Source of the DNA: Rheinheimera sp.
Lineage (GTDB): Bacteria; Pseudomonadota; Gammaproteobacteria; Enterobacterales; Alteromonadaceae
Direction: 5' to 3'
Assembly (NCBI GenBank): GCA_003543135.1
Contig: DPJG01000007.1
Span: 47,940 to 111,939, forward strand
Length of the DNA stretch: 64,000 bases
Made by a program: the position numbers and the translations under genes. How positions within the stretch are numbered: position 1 is the stretch's first letter; each line of letters starts with the position of its first letter. Below are positions 45,050 to 56,861 of the stretch, in pieces. Under the pieces are notes generated by a model. The model was given only the letters and a program-made list of their open reading frames with translations, ran no database searches and was not told the origin of the DNA.

Positions 45050-46117
45050 ATGATCGGCTCTTTGATGCTGGACCTGCAAGGTCCGGAAATTTCCCAGGAA
45101 GAAAAAGAATTATTGGCCCATCCGGCCGTTGGTGGTGTGATTTATTTCACCCGCAATTATCACGACAAAGCTCAGTTAAAAGAGCTGGTACGCCAGACCC
45201 GCGCTGCCAGCAAAAGCCCGTTGTTACTGGCGGTTGACCATGAAGGTGGCCGGGTTCAAAGATTCCGTCCTGAATTTACCTTATTACCCGCCATGGGCCA
45301 GATTTGGCCAGGAGCCGGCCAGGATTTAGCCCTGGCCGCCCAATATGCCACCGAAATTGGCTGGCTGATGGCGGTGGAAGTGCTCTCGCAGGACATTGAT
45401 ATTTCTTTTGCCCCTGTGGCTGATATCTGGGGTGTCTGTGATGTCATTCGTAACCGCGCTTTTCACAGCGACCCGGCCAAAGTGGTAGCGCTTGTGAACG
45501 CTTTTGCCAAAGGCATGCATCAGGCCGGTATGAAAACCACCGGCAAACATTTCCCAGGCCATGGCAGTGTCAAAGAAGACTCGCATTTAGAGCTGCCTTA
45601 TGACAGACGCAGCCGCGAAGAGATAGAGCAGCTGGATTTAACGGTATTTCGCCAGTTGCAACAATTGGGTGCTTTGGACGCTGTGATGCCGGCTCATGTG
45701 GTGTATCCGGCTTTTTGTGATAAAGCCGCCGGTTTCTCCCGCTATTGGCTGCAACAGGTGCTGCGCACTGAGATGCAGTTTAATGGTGTGGTGTTTTCTG
45801 ACGATTTAGGCATGAAAGGCGCGCATCAGGCCGGCTCCTATCAGCAGCGTGCAGAAGCGGCACTCAGTGCCGGCTGTGACATGATTTTGGTGTGTAACGA
45901 CAGGGCAGGTGCCATTGAAGTGCTGGATACATTACCTCAGCAATATTGGCAGCACAGCAGCACACGTTTATCACAGTTAAAACATCAGACAAACCTGACG
46001 GATGGAATGTTAAGCCAAAGCCCGCGTTATCAGGCGGCTGTTGAGCTTGCAGCGAAGTTAAAAGCTGTAGAGATTGAAGCCAGCGCCAGCTCGGCCGGTA
46101 TTGTTGAACGCTCTTAA
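45050..46117 (+). CDS. nagZ: Beta-N-acetylhexosaminidase NagZ
   Basis: About 355 aa from ATG 45050, which begins the conserved IGSLMLDLQGPEIS; an in-frame ATG at 45017 adds a basic stretch not seen in the family. It is a GH3 enzyme removing GlcNAc from muropeptides in cell-wall recycling, in the cytosol. Marker segments are VIYFTRNY, AVDHEGGRVQRFR, the family motif KHFPGHG with the catalytic His, and FSDDLGMKGAHQAG with the nucleophile Asp. It is probably in an operon with the following GNAT gene (10 bp gap). Confidence 0.95.
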   Translation: MIGSLMLDLQGPEISQEEKELLAHPAVGGVIYFTRNYHDKAQLKELVRQTRAASKSPLLLAVDHEGGRVQRFRPEFTLLPAMGQIWPGAGQDLALAAQYATEIGWLMAVEVLSQDIDISFAPVADIWGVCDVIRNRAFHSDPAKVVALVNAFAKGMHQAGMKTTGKHFPGHGSVKEDSHLELPYDRRSREEIEQLDLTVFRQLQQLGALDAVMPAHVVYPAFCDKAAGFSRYWLQQVLRTEMQFNGVVFSDDLGMKGAHQAGSYQQRAEAALSAGCDMILVCNDRAGAIEVLDTLPQQYWQHSSTRLSQLKHQTNLTDGMLSQSPRYQAAVELAAKLKAVEIEASASSAGIVERS

Positions 46118-46127
46118 GGAATTTTTG

Positions 46128-46634
46128 ATGATTGAAACTACTATTGCCGGTTTGAGTTTACGTTTGGCCACAAAAAACGATGTGCCACAAATTCTGAGTT
46201 TTATTCAGGCGCTGGCGGAATACGAAAAGTTAGCGCATCAAGTGGTTGCCACCGAAGAGAAGCTGGCAGCCACTTTATTTGGTGATAAAGCTTTTGCCGA
46301 AGTGGTGATAGCCGATTATCAGGGCAAGCCAGCCGGTTTTGCCTTGTTTTTCCACAACTATTCCACTTTTTTAGCCAAACCCGGCATCTATCTGGAAGAT
46401 TTATTTGTTGACCCAAGCCTTCGTGGCAAGGGCATTGGCAAGGCGCTGATCACTTACCTGGCCAAACTTGCGGTGGAGCGTGATTGTGGCCGGCTGGAAT
46501 GGTCGGTGCTGGACTGGAATCAGCCAGCCATCGATTTTTACCAATCGCTTGGCGCAACTATGCTCGACGACTGGCGCATTAACCGTGTCACAGGCCCGAC
46601 TCTGCAGGCGATGGCACAGCAGTTTCCGGGTTAA
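46128..46634 (+). CDS. GNAT family N-acetyltransferase (SSAT-like)
   Basis: 168 aa from ATG 46128, with AAGGA upstream. Acetyl-CoA motif A is LFVDPSLRGKGIGKALITYL. YEKLAHQVVATEE and YLEDLFV, and the ending SLGATMLDDWRINRVTG, match the spermidine/thialysine acetyltransferase subgroup of GNATs. The acceptor amine cannot be determined. Directly follows nagZ. Confidence 0.88.
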   Translation: MIETTIAGLSLRLATKNDVPQILSFIQALAEYEKLAHQVVATEEKLAATLFGDKAFAEVVIADYQGKPAGFALFFHNYSTFLAKPGIYLEDLFVDPSLRGKGIGKALITYLAKLAVERDCGRLEWSVLDWNQPAIDFYQSLGATMLDDWRINRVTGPTLQAMAQQFPG

Positions 46635-46666
46635 GTTTTTGCAATTTGTTTTGGTGCAGGGACGGC

Positions 46667-47740
46667 TTAACGCCGTCCTTGCAACACCTCAATCAGCTGT
46701 TTCACAGCTTGCATCTGGGCGCCGTTTTTAGTGGCGTAGTGCTCGCCGCTGTAACCCCACCAGTCCCAACAACCGTTTGGATTCATGACACTTTTATCTG
46801 CCTGCGGATAAAACACCACCAGCTGATTGCTGTCGGCATATTCATTCAGGCCGGTTAAACGGGCATAAACATTACCCACAGCACCGGCATATTGTTTACA
46901 GCCATGAAAACTCACATGTAAGCGGCAACTCTGACCTTTGCTGCAACTTTCTGGCAGATACAAATAGCCGGTCGCGCCAAGCTGGCCTTTGGCGATAGGC
47001 GCTAACGCAATCTGATCAAGTTCCAGCAGCTGGCCGGAGGATTTTTCAGCCCTTGGTTTTACACCGGGCAATAAATGGCTGAGCATGGCACCGGCAGCAT
47101 CATAACCACAGCTGCCGATAAAAGGCGCTGTGGAGGCTGCACAATCAGTTCCCTTGCTATGATCGGTCGGGAAATGATGGGCAAAAGGCTTATCTTTGAT
47201 ATAAACCAGGCTGTTTTTGGGCAGCAACGACTGGTATTGCACGGCTAAGGCGTCACTGACCGCGGGGGCAACTGTGCTGTCTTTGCTGCCATGAAACAAC
47301 CAGACTTTGTCATCCGTCAGATTTTCAAGAGCATCAATGCCGCCTGTTTGCTGCTGCGCTTCTAAATAAGTCTTGGCTGCCGTTAAATCCGGCGTGCTGT
47401 TTTGTTGGTTTAAACAATGAGCAAAAGCGGTTTGCAGGCTATTGGCTGCACAATACACCGGACCAGCCGCCACAATGGCTGCACCTTGCACCTCGCTGGA
47501 ATACGCCAGATGAAATTGCGCCGCCATATAACCACCGGACGATAACCCCGACACCGTAATGTTTTTATCCAAAACCAGCTTTGGCAGTGGCGCTTTTTCT
47601 GTTGCCACTTTTTCTGCTGCTAACAGAGGGCTACTGGCAACAACAGCAACAAGCAGGGCAGCTTGCAGTGATGTCTTAATGTCGGATGTTTTGCCGCCGT
47701 AGCTTATGTTGTGTGGGCAAAAAGTACCTTGTACGTGCAT
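46667..47740 (-). CDS. Secreted PHB-depolymerase-like esterase
   Basis: 357 aa. Hydrophobic segment at about 24-40 with AxA-type end (SSPLLAAE) indicates export; the upstream residues are unusual and the true start may differ. The lipase box is SGLSSGGYMAAQ; His and Asp are expected in DKPFAHHFPTDHSKG and SFHGCKQY regions, and LHVSFHGCKQYAGAVGNVY is typical of type 2 extracellular poly(3-hydroxyalkanoate) depolymerases or related feruloyl-type esterases. The substrate is not established. About 250 bp of unassigned sequence separates it from topB. Confidence 0.85.
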   Translation of the reverse strand: MHVQGTFCPHNISYGGKTSDIKTSLQAALLVAVVASSPLLAAEKVATEKAPLPKLVLDKNITVSGLSSGGYMAAQFHLAYSSEVQGAAIVAAGPVYCAANSLQTAFAHCLNQQNSTPDLTAAKTYLEAQQQTGGIDALENLTDDKVWLFHGSKDSTVAPAVSDALAVQYQSLLPKNSLVYIKDKPFAHHFPTDHSKGTDCAASTAPFIGSCGYDAAGAMLSHLLPGVKPRAEKSSGQLLELDQIALAPIAKGQLGATGYLYLPESCSKGQSCRLHVSFHGCKQYAGAVGNVYARLTGLNEYADSNQLVVFYPQADKSVMNPNGCWDWWGYSGEHYATKNGAQMQAVKQLIEVLQGRR

Positions 47741-47990
47741 AAAAACTCCAAAAAATAACAGGCATAAAATGGCTTGTAGCCGCGTGCTATCGGTGCTGTG
47801 ACACTTTGCTGCCGGACAAAGTGTTCTGAGGTTAACACCGCAGCAAACACTGCTTTTGCTCTAGATAAAAACGACAATGCGTAAATTCTGTGCCGCTGGC
47901 AATAGTGCTTTGGTACTAGAAATAAGGCGCAGTTCTAATGGCAAAGCTCACTTGGGTGATGAATGGCAAAGGGAACATTGGCATGCATCT

Positions 47991-50048
47991 TTATTGGTTT
48001 TTATCAGTGGTTGTTTGCGGTCGTTTTTTGTATCTGCCTGCTTTTACCGTGACGGGCTTATGGCCAGCGTCTGCCGCAGTGCTTGCAACAGCGCGGCGGC
48101 TGGTGCGTTTTTGCCATTTTGGTTTGAGATCTGTGGGTAAACCTTCAGGTTTGGCATGTTTTGCATTGCGAATTAAGTCATGTAACGTTAACAGCAGTGG
48201 CTGCATAAAAGCCTGATAGCTCAGCTCTTTTTGGCTGATTTTTAAAAGTGCCGCTTCCCATTGCGCCGTCATATCGGGTTTAGTGGCGCTCTGAGGCAGT
48301 GCTGCTATCAGGCTTTTGCCTGTAGCTGTTGCCAGAATTTGTTTACCCTGACGTTGTAAAAAACCACGTTTAAACAGCAGTTCAATTATGCCGGCGCGGG
48401 TGGCTTCGGTGCCAAGGCCATCAGTGTCGCGCAGAATTTGTTTAATGGCTGGGTCTTCGACAAAACGGCTGATGCCGGTCATAGCGGCCAGCAATGTGGC
48501 ATCGGTAAAATGTTCAGGCGGCTGGGTATTTTTTTCAATGACTTCACCACGGGCGCAAAATAACTGCTGACCTATTGTAAGCGGGGGCAACAACTGCTCT
48601 GATTCTGCGTTTTGTCGTTCACCGGCTTTTTGTGTGTGTTCTGCAGCATTTTGAGTGGCAGTTGTCGCTTCACTGTGTTTGCCAAACCATTGTTTCCAGC
48701 CTTGTTGTTGTTCTGTTTTGGCAATAGTGCGGAACAGTCCACCACTAATGTTGAGTTCCACTGTGGTTTCGCCATAACAATAAGGCGGAAAAAACTGTAA
48801 TAAATACTGCCTGGCGATCAGACCATAAATTTTCAGCAAATCAGCACTTAAGCGACTGGCATCCACCGTTTTTTCGGTGGGAATAATGGCATGGTGCGCG
48901 CCGACTTCTTTATCATCCCAGGCTTTACTCACCAGCGAAAAATCAGCCTGTGCCACCATCTGTGCCAATTGATGGTTGTGACTGCTTAAAGCGCGGCTGA
49001 TGGTGGGGACTGCCGATAACTGCTCTTTGGGTAAATAGCGGCAATCTGACCTTGGGTAAGTCACCAGCTGATATCTCTCGTACAGTTGCTGCGTTAAATC
49101 CAACACCTGCTGCGCGGCCATGCCATATTTTTTCGCCGCATCAATTTGCAAAGCCGACAAGTTATAAGGCAAGGGCGCATATTGTTTTTTGTTTTTTTGC
49201 TCAAGCTTCGTCACCAGCGCAGGTTGCGCCGTGATGCTGCGCGCCACCTTGTTGGCAAGGCCTGGGTGTAGCACCCGGCCTTCTTCGTCCTGATAAGGTT
49301 CACAAGCAGCACTGGGCAGCCATTTGGCGCTAAATTGTGGTCTGATGTCGGTTTCTGTCAGTTGCAGATGGGCCAGCACCTGATAAAAAGGCCGGGAGAT
49401 AAAATTGGCAATCTCATGGTCGCGGCGTACCACCAAACCCAATACCGGTGTTTGCACCCGGCCCACCGACAATACCCCCTGAAAACCGGCTTTCTGGCCT
49501 TGTAAGGTATAAGCGCGGGTCATATTCAGGCCGTATAACCAGTCGGCTCTGCTGCGTGCCAGCGCTGAGGTAGCCAGCGGTACAAAATCATGGTTGGCTT
49601 TTTGGTTTTGTAATGCCCGTAAAATGGCGGCAGGGTTTAAATCGTTGATCAGTAAGCGCTTGCTTTGTTTGAGTTTGTCACCTTTAACACCACAATAAGC
49701 AAAAACTTCATCTACCAGCAGCTGGCCTTCGCGGTCCGGGTCACCGGCATGCACCAGCAAGTCGGCCTGTTTAATTAACTTTTTCAGCACCGAAAGTTGT
49801 TTGGCGCTGCTGGATCGGGCTTTAAGTTGCCACAGTTCGGGCACTATCGGCAAATGTTCAAACTGCCATTTTTTAAAAGCGCTGTTGTAGTCTTCAGGTT
49901 CGGCTGGCTCCAGCAAATGGCCAATACACCAGCTGACTACATCACCGTTGCCAAGCTCAATAAAACCGTCGCCATTTTTATGGGGTTTGGGCAACAACGC
50001 CGCAATAGCACGGCCAAGGCTGGGTTTTTCGGCGATATATAAAATCAT
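47991..50048 (-). CDS. topB: DNA topoisomerase III
   Basis: 685 aa from ATG 50048, the start of MILYIAEKPSLGRAIAALL; a 19-codon extension upstream is not family-like. Type IA enzyme that relaxes negative supercoils and unlinks replication intermediates. TOPRIM: ADLLVHAGDPDREGQLLVDE; active-site Tyr in LVTYPRSDCRYLP; GLNMTRAYTL and LSVGRVQTPVLGLVV. C-terminal tail is basic with no zinc fingers. Single gene. Confidence 0.96.
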   Translation of the reverse strand: MILYIAEKPSLGRAIAALLPKPHKNGDGFIELGNGDVVSWCIGHLLEPAEPEDYNSAFKKWQFEHLPIVPELWQLKARSSSAKQLSVLKKLIKQADLLVHAGDPDREGQLLVDEVFAYCGVKGDKLKQSKRLLINDLNPAAILRALQNQKANHDFVPLATSALARSRADWLYGLNMTRAYTLQGQKAGFQGVLSVGRVQTPVLGLVVRRDHEIANFISRPFYQVLAHLQLTETDIRPQFSAKWLPSAACEPYQDEEGRVLHPGLANKVARSITAQPALVTKLEQKNKKQYAPLPYNLSALQIDAAKKYGMAAQQVLDLTQQLYERYQLVTYPRSDCRYLPKEQLSAVPTISRALSSHNHQLAQMVAQADFSLVSKAWDDKEVGAHHAIIPTEKTVDASRLSADLLKIYGLIARQYLLQFFPPYCYGETTVELNISGGLFRTIAKTEQQQGWKQWFGKHSEATTATQNAAEHTQKAGERQNAESEQLLPPLTIGQQLFCARGEVIEKNTQPPEHFTDATLLAAMTGISRFVEDPAIKQILRDTDGLGTEATRAGIIELLFKRGFLQRQGKQILATATGKSLIAALPQSATKPDMTAQWEAALLKISQKELSYQAFMQPLLLTLHDLIRNAKHAKPEGLPTDLKPKWQKRTSRRAVASTAADAGHKPVTVKAGRYKKRPQTTTDKNQ

Positions 50049-50246
50049 GGTCAAAACACTGTATGAAGTTACAGTTAATTTATCCTGTTTACCAGCAAAA
50101 GGCAAAATACGCCTTACTGCTTTTATTTGCTCAGGAGTGCCGGTTAGGGGGGGGCTGCGACTAAAGTCTATGCACCTTAAGTCTAAGTTCGTTAACTGCG
50201 TTTTTTCGCTACATTAAGTTATCAAAGCGAGAAAAAGGCCCGCATC

Positions 50247-52149
50247 ATGTCACAAGCATCCACCTCTGGTTATCAAGCTTTGTACCGACAAGCCAGTACC
50301 GATCCTGTCAGTTTCTGGGCGGCGCAGGCGGCAAAGCTTGATTGGTACAAAACACCTGGTCAAATACTGACGCAACAAGATGAATATCACTATCAATGGT
50401 TTGCTGATGGTGAGCTCAATAGCTGTTATCTGGCGCTTGATTATCATCTGACTCAGGGGCGTGCTAACCAAACTGCGCTGATTTACGACTCCGCTGTTAC
50501 CGGCACTAAACAACGTTTTAGTTATGCTGAACTCACTGAGCAGGTTGCGCTATTTGCCGGTGTGCTTAAAGCCAATGGCGTGGGCAAAGGCGATAGGGTG
50601 GTGATTTACATGCCGATGATCCCTCAGGCGGTGATTGCCATGCTGGCGGTAGCACGCCTTGGTGCTGTGCATTCTGTGGTATTTGGTGGTTTTTCCGCAC
50701 ACGAGCTGGCGCTTCGGATAGACGATGCCAGCCCAAAGCTGATTGTCAGCGCGTCCTGTGGCATTGAAATTAACAGGCTGATTGCCTACAAACCGCTGCT
50801 GGACGAGGCGCTTGAGCTTGCCAGCCACAAGGTACCTTGTTGTGTGATTTACCAGCGCGAGCAGCTTCAGGCCTCGATGGTGCCGGGGCGCGACCTGGAT
50901 TGGCAGCAGCAGCTATTGCAAGCAACACCGGCAGCCTGTGTGCCTGTTGCTGCTACAGATCCTTTGTATATTCTGTACACCTCAGGCACCACAGGTAAAC
51001 CCAAAGGGGTGGTGCGGGATAACGGCGGCCATGCGGTGGCGCTGAAGTACAGCATGCAGGCGATTTATAACTGTCAGGCCGGTGATGTGTTTTTTGCAGC
51101 CTCAGATGTGGGCTGGGTGGTCGGGCACTCTTACATTGTGTATGGGCCTTTAATCGCAGGTTGCACCACAGTACTTTATGAAGGCAAACCGGTATTTACG
51201 CCAGACGCCGGTGCTTTCTGGCGGCTTTGTGCTGAATATCAGGTCAAAGTTTTGTTTGCCGCACCCACAGCTTTTCGCGCTATCCGCAAAGAAGACCCGG
51301 ATGCTTTGTTGCAACAATATGATTTATCGGCGCTTGAGTATATTTTTATGGCCGGTGAGCGGCTTGACCCTGCCACTTTTTATTGGGTGCAGGACAAAAT
51401 AGGCAAGCCGGTGCTGGTGGCAAACCGAAACCGGCTGGGCTATCAGCGCAAATCTGGCCGGGGTGGAGTTATTACCGGCCAAAGCAGGTTCGGCCACAGT
51501 GCCGGTGCCAGGTTATCAGCTGGAGGTACTTGACGACAGCGGCCAGCGAGTCGCCGCCAATCAGCAGGGTTATATAGCGCTGAAACTGCCGCTGCCCCCC
51601 GGATGTTTAACCACCATCTGGGGCAATGATGAGCGTTTTGTCGACGGTTATCTGCAGACTTTTGCCGGTTATTATGCCAGCGGAGATGGCGGTTATCTGG
51701 ACGAAGAGGGTTATTTGTTTGTGATGGGCCGTACCGACGATGTGATTAACGTCGCCGGACACAGATTATCGACCGGTGAGATGGAGCAAATTGTTGCTTC
51801 CCATCCTGCTGTGGCGGAATGTTGTGTCATAGGGATTTATGACGCCATTAAAGGTCAGCAACCCCTAGCGCTGGTACTGCTGAAAAATGGCATCAGCATT
51901 ACTGAAGCAGAGCTTGAAGCTGAGCTGACGGCTATGGTGCGCCATGACATCGGCGCTGTGGCCTGCTTTAAAAAGGCCATGCTGGTGCAAAGATTACCCA
52001 AAACCCGCTCCGGTAAAATATTACGCAAGTTGCTTAGGCAAATTGCAGCAGGTCAAAGTTACACTGTGCCTTCAACCATTGACGATCCGGCCTGTTTACC
52101 TGAAATTGCCGGCTTGATGGCGGAGCGTGAGCTGATTGGGCATATGTAA
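50247..52149 (+). pseudogene. prpE: Propionyl-CoA synthetase (PrpE) interrupted by an out-of-frame deletion
   Basis: The first part runs from ATG 50247 with YILYTSGTTGKPKGVVRD (AMP-binding P-loop), SDVGWVVGHSYIVYGPL and APTAFRAIRKEDPDAL. The frame then breaks near 51417 and a second frame restarts with WQTETGWAISANLAGVELLP, then GRTDDVINVAGHRLS and PKTRSGKILRKLLR (the Lys acetylation site). PrpE normally reads D-N-Y before WQTE-GW; here an 8-base loss fits exactly. Without it the product would be about 636 aa, as in E. coli PrpE. PrpE activates propionate. No prpBCD genes are nearby. Confidence 0.85.
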
Positions 52150-52204
52150 GGCCAACCCCGGAGGCTGCATAAGCTGTGTTATTAGATTGATAACACAGCT
52201 GCGG

Positions 52205-53608
52205 CTAAAAACAGATCCTGTCCAGCCGTGACGGGATCTGTGCCTTAATGCCAAGCTGCTCTAGTTTCTGCTGCAGAACCTCCAGTGCCGGTAGCTCGCC
52301 ATGCACCAGATAAAACTGCGGTGAACCCTGAATTTGGCGGGCCCAGGCCAGTAAATCGGCCTGGCCTGCGTGTGCCGATAAACCGCTTAACTGATGAATT
52401 TTGGCTTTGACCGCAATCTCTTCGCCGTAAATTTTCAGCGTTTTGACGCCGTCCACTATCATCCGTCCAAGGCTGCCCGCAGCCTGAAAACCAATAAAAA
52501 TCACATGGCTGTTGGGTTTCCAAAGATTGTGTTTAAAGTGGTGCAAAATACGGCCGCCGTTACACATGCCGCTGCCTGCTATCACAATAGCACCGGAGTC
52601 AATCTGGTTAATCGCCATTGAGGCTTCCGGGCTCGCCGTTAAAGTTAACATCGGCAGTAATTGTTGCAGCGCCATGCCAGGTTGATAACCAATAGCTTTG
52701 AGGTCTGCTTCATCCAGCGCATCAAAACACCACTGGTATAACTTCAGAATTTCAATGGCCATGGGGCTGTCGAGAAAGATCTGTTGTTGCACCAGCCGCT
52801 GTTGATAATGCAGTTTTGCCAGGTAATACAGCACTTCCTGCGAGCGGCCAAGCGCAAAAGCTGGAATAAACACATTACCGCCATCCTGCGCCGCTTGCGC
52901 AAGCACAGCGGCTAGCTCATCAAGCGCTGCCTCGCTGTTTGGGTGGTTACGGTCACCATAAGTGCCTTCCAGCAGCACCAGATCGGCACTTTCCACCAGT
53001 GCCGGATTGGCCATTAGCACAGTGGCCGGATTGCCTAAATCGCCGGAAAACACCAGCCTTTTGCCGTTATTGCCGTCGGAAAAATCGAGCAGCACAATGG
53101 CAGAACCCAGAATATGACCGGCATCACGCAGCTCGAGCGTAACGCCTGGTGCTATTTGTTTTGGACTTAAATAAGGCAGGGGTTTGAGCAGATCCAGCAC
53201 AGCGTCAACATCAGCAAAACTCATTTGTGCAGCCAGTTCAGGCAGGGCCTGACGGCGGCGTTTTTTGTTTTTCTGCTCCAGCTCACGTAAATACAGACTG
53301 ACCGAGTCTTTGAGCAGCACCGGCAGTGTCAATGCTGTGCCGCTGCTGCAATAAATGGGGCCGGAAAAGCCTCGTGCCAGCAGGATCGGCAATAAACCGC
53401 TGTGGTCGATATGGGTGTGGGACAAAATCAGCAGATCAATGGCTTTGGGATCAAACTCAAACTGGAAATCTGAGCTTTTTATCAGCTCATCGCCGCCCTG
53501 TTGCAGGCCACAATCGAGCAAAATTTGTAAGTTTTGAAAACGCAGCAGATGGCAGGAGCCTGTGACTTGCCGGGCGGCACCAAGAAATTGAATGTCAATA
53601 GGCTGCAT
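52205..53608 (-). CDS. Beta-CASP metallo-beta-lactamase-fold hydrolase (RNA-processing type)
   Basis: About 467 aa from ATG 53608, which has AGGAG upstream; the longer frame adds a poor 17-residue start. Metallo-beta-lactamase motif HTHIDHSG (Zn ligands), further His and Asp in LRDAGHILGSA and SGDLGNPATV. Beta-CASP elements are LLEGTYGDRNH, VFIPAFALGRSQE, GSGMCNGGRILHHF and HQLSGLSAHAGQADLL. Known relatives (YSH1, CPSF73, YciF-like) act on RNA; the substrate here is unknown. Likely cytosolic. Confidence 0.92.
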   Translation of the reverse strand: MQPIDIQFLGAARQVTGSCHLLRFQNLQILLDCGLQQGGDELIKSSDFQFEFDPKAIDLLILSHTHIDHSGLLPILLARGFSGPIYCSSGTALTLPVLLKDSVSLYLRELEQKNKKRRRQALPELAAQMSFADVDAVLDLLKPLPYLSPKQIAPGVTLELRDAGHILGSAIVLLDFSDGNNGKRLVFSGDLGNPATVLMANPALVESADLVLLEGTYGDRNHPNSEAALDELAAVLAQAAQDGGNVFIPAFALGRSQEVLYYLAKLHYQQRLVQQQIFLDSPMAIEILKLYQWCFDALDEADLKAIGYQPGMALQQLLPMLTLTASPEASMAINQIDSGAIVIAGSGMCNGGRILHHFKHNLWKPNSHVIFIGFQAAGSLGRMIVDGVKTLKIYGEEIAVKAKIHQLSGLSAHAGQADLLAWARQIQGSPQFYLVHGELPALEVLQQKLEQLGIKAQIPSRLDRICF

Positions 53609-53813
53609 AGGAGCTCCTGTGGTTTGTTTCCATCGTATTGCCGCTAATAAAAGCAGCAACTAAATACTAAGTCATTGATCAATATCAAGCAAAAGTATCA
53701 GGCAACCGCAAAATACCGGGCCGCTTTGTTGAGAAACAAGGCACATCAGCCTATGGTGAATACGTTCATTTTTAGTGCACACAAGGTTGTTGCCAACAAA
53801 AACGGAGGCCGGC

Positions 53814-54281
53814 ATGGCTGAGCAGCAAGACAATCAACAATTTTCGGTACAGTTAAGTCTGGTGGAAGGTTATAAGTTTCTGGTTGATTTTGGTGATATG
53901 GGGCAGTTTTTCAGCGATGAGCCGGCGCCGCTGGGGCTTGGCGAAGGGCCAAATCCGGCGCGGTTATTAGCGGCCAGCGTGGCCAATTGCCTGGCCGCCA
54001 GTCTGATGTTTGCCATTCGCAAGTTTAAAGAAGAACCGGGCAAAGTCAGTGCTGAAGTCACAGGCACATTGGAGCGACAGCAAGGGCGCTGGCGTATAGG
54101 GTTGCTAAAGGTGAGCTTACAACTTGGCAGTAGTGTGGATGCTATGCCTCATCTTGAGCGGGCACTTGCACAATTTGAAGATTTTTGTGTGGTCACCCAA
54201 AGTGTGCGTCAGGGTATTAAGGTGCAGGTTGAGGTGCTGGACAACGCCGGTCAGTCTTTGTCAGCACCTGTTGCTTCGTAG
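53814..54281 (+). CDS. OsmC family peroxidase-like protein
   Basis: About 155 aa from ATG 53814, following ACGGAGGCC; an earlier in-frame ATG lacks this site. Both conserved Cys are visible: SVANCLAASLMFAIRKF and FEDFCVVTQSVRQG, the pair that reduces organic hydroperoxides in OsmC/Ohr. Central GRWRIGLLKVSLQLG belongs to the fold. The physiological substrate is uncertain. It lies 128 bp upstream of katG on the same strand; shared oxidative-stress theme. Confidence 0.88.
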   Translation: MAEQQDNQQFSVQLSLVEGYKFLVDFGDMGQFFSDEPAPLGLGEGPNPARLLAASVANCLAASLMFAIRKFKEEPGKVSAEVTGTLERQQGRWRIGLLKVSLQLGSSVDAMPHLERALAQFEDFCVVTQSVRQGIKVQVEVLDNAGQSLSAPVAS

Positions 54282-54343
54282 CAGAGCACTCATCAATAAA
54301 ATCGATTAATTTCAGTTATTAAAGTTGATTTAGAAAATTGTAA

Positions 54344-56605
<2,262 letters not shown>

Positions 56606-56662
56606 CACACAGCAAAAGCTGCCGGCGCCAGTTGCACAAAGCCGGCAGCACGGAGCAATAGA

Positions 56663-56705
56663 AAAACCACAGCAGGGGAATACGCTCTGCTGTGGTTTTA
56701 TTTTT
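56663..56705 (+). terminator. Terminator after katG
   Basis: AAAACCACAGCAG (56663-56675) and CTGCTGTGGTTTT (56687-56699), a 13-bp stem with an 11-nt loop, followed by ATTTTT. Confidence 0.9.
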
Positions 56706-56861
56706 GCAGCCTTTTGGCAAAAGTTTGTAAAAGACTCCGCGGTGAAAAAAGCCACAGCGCTTTTTGCAAATTAACAACGAAGCTTCTAATCTTCTGAATA
56801 TCTGAATGTTTTCTTTAATGGAAACAATGTATTTCGGCTTATTGACCACAACGAGGCTCTT

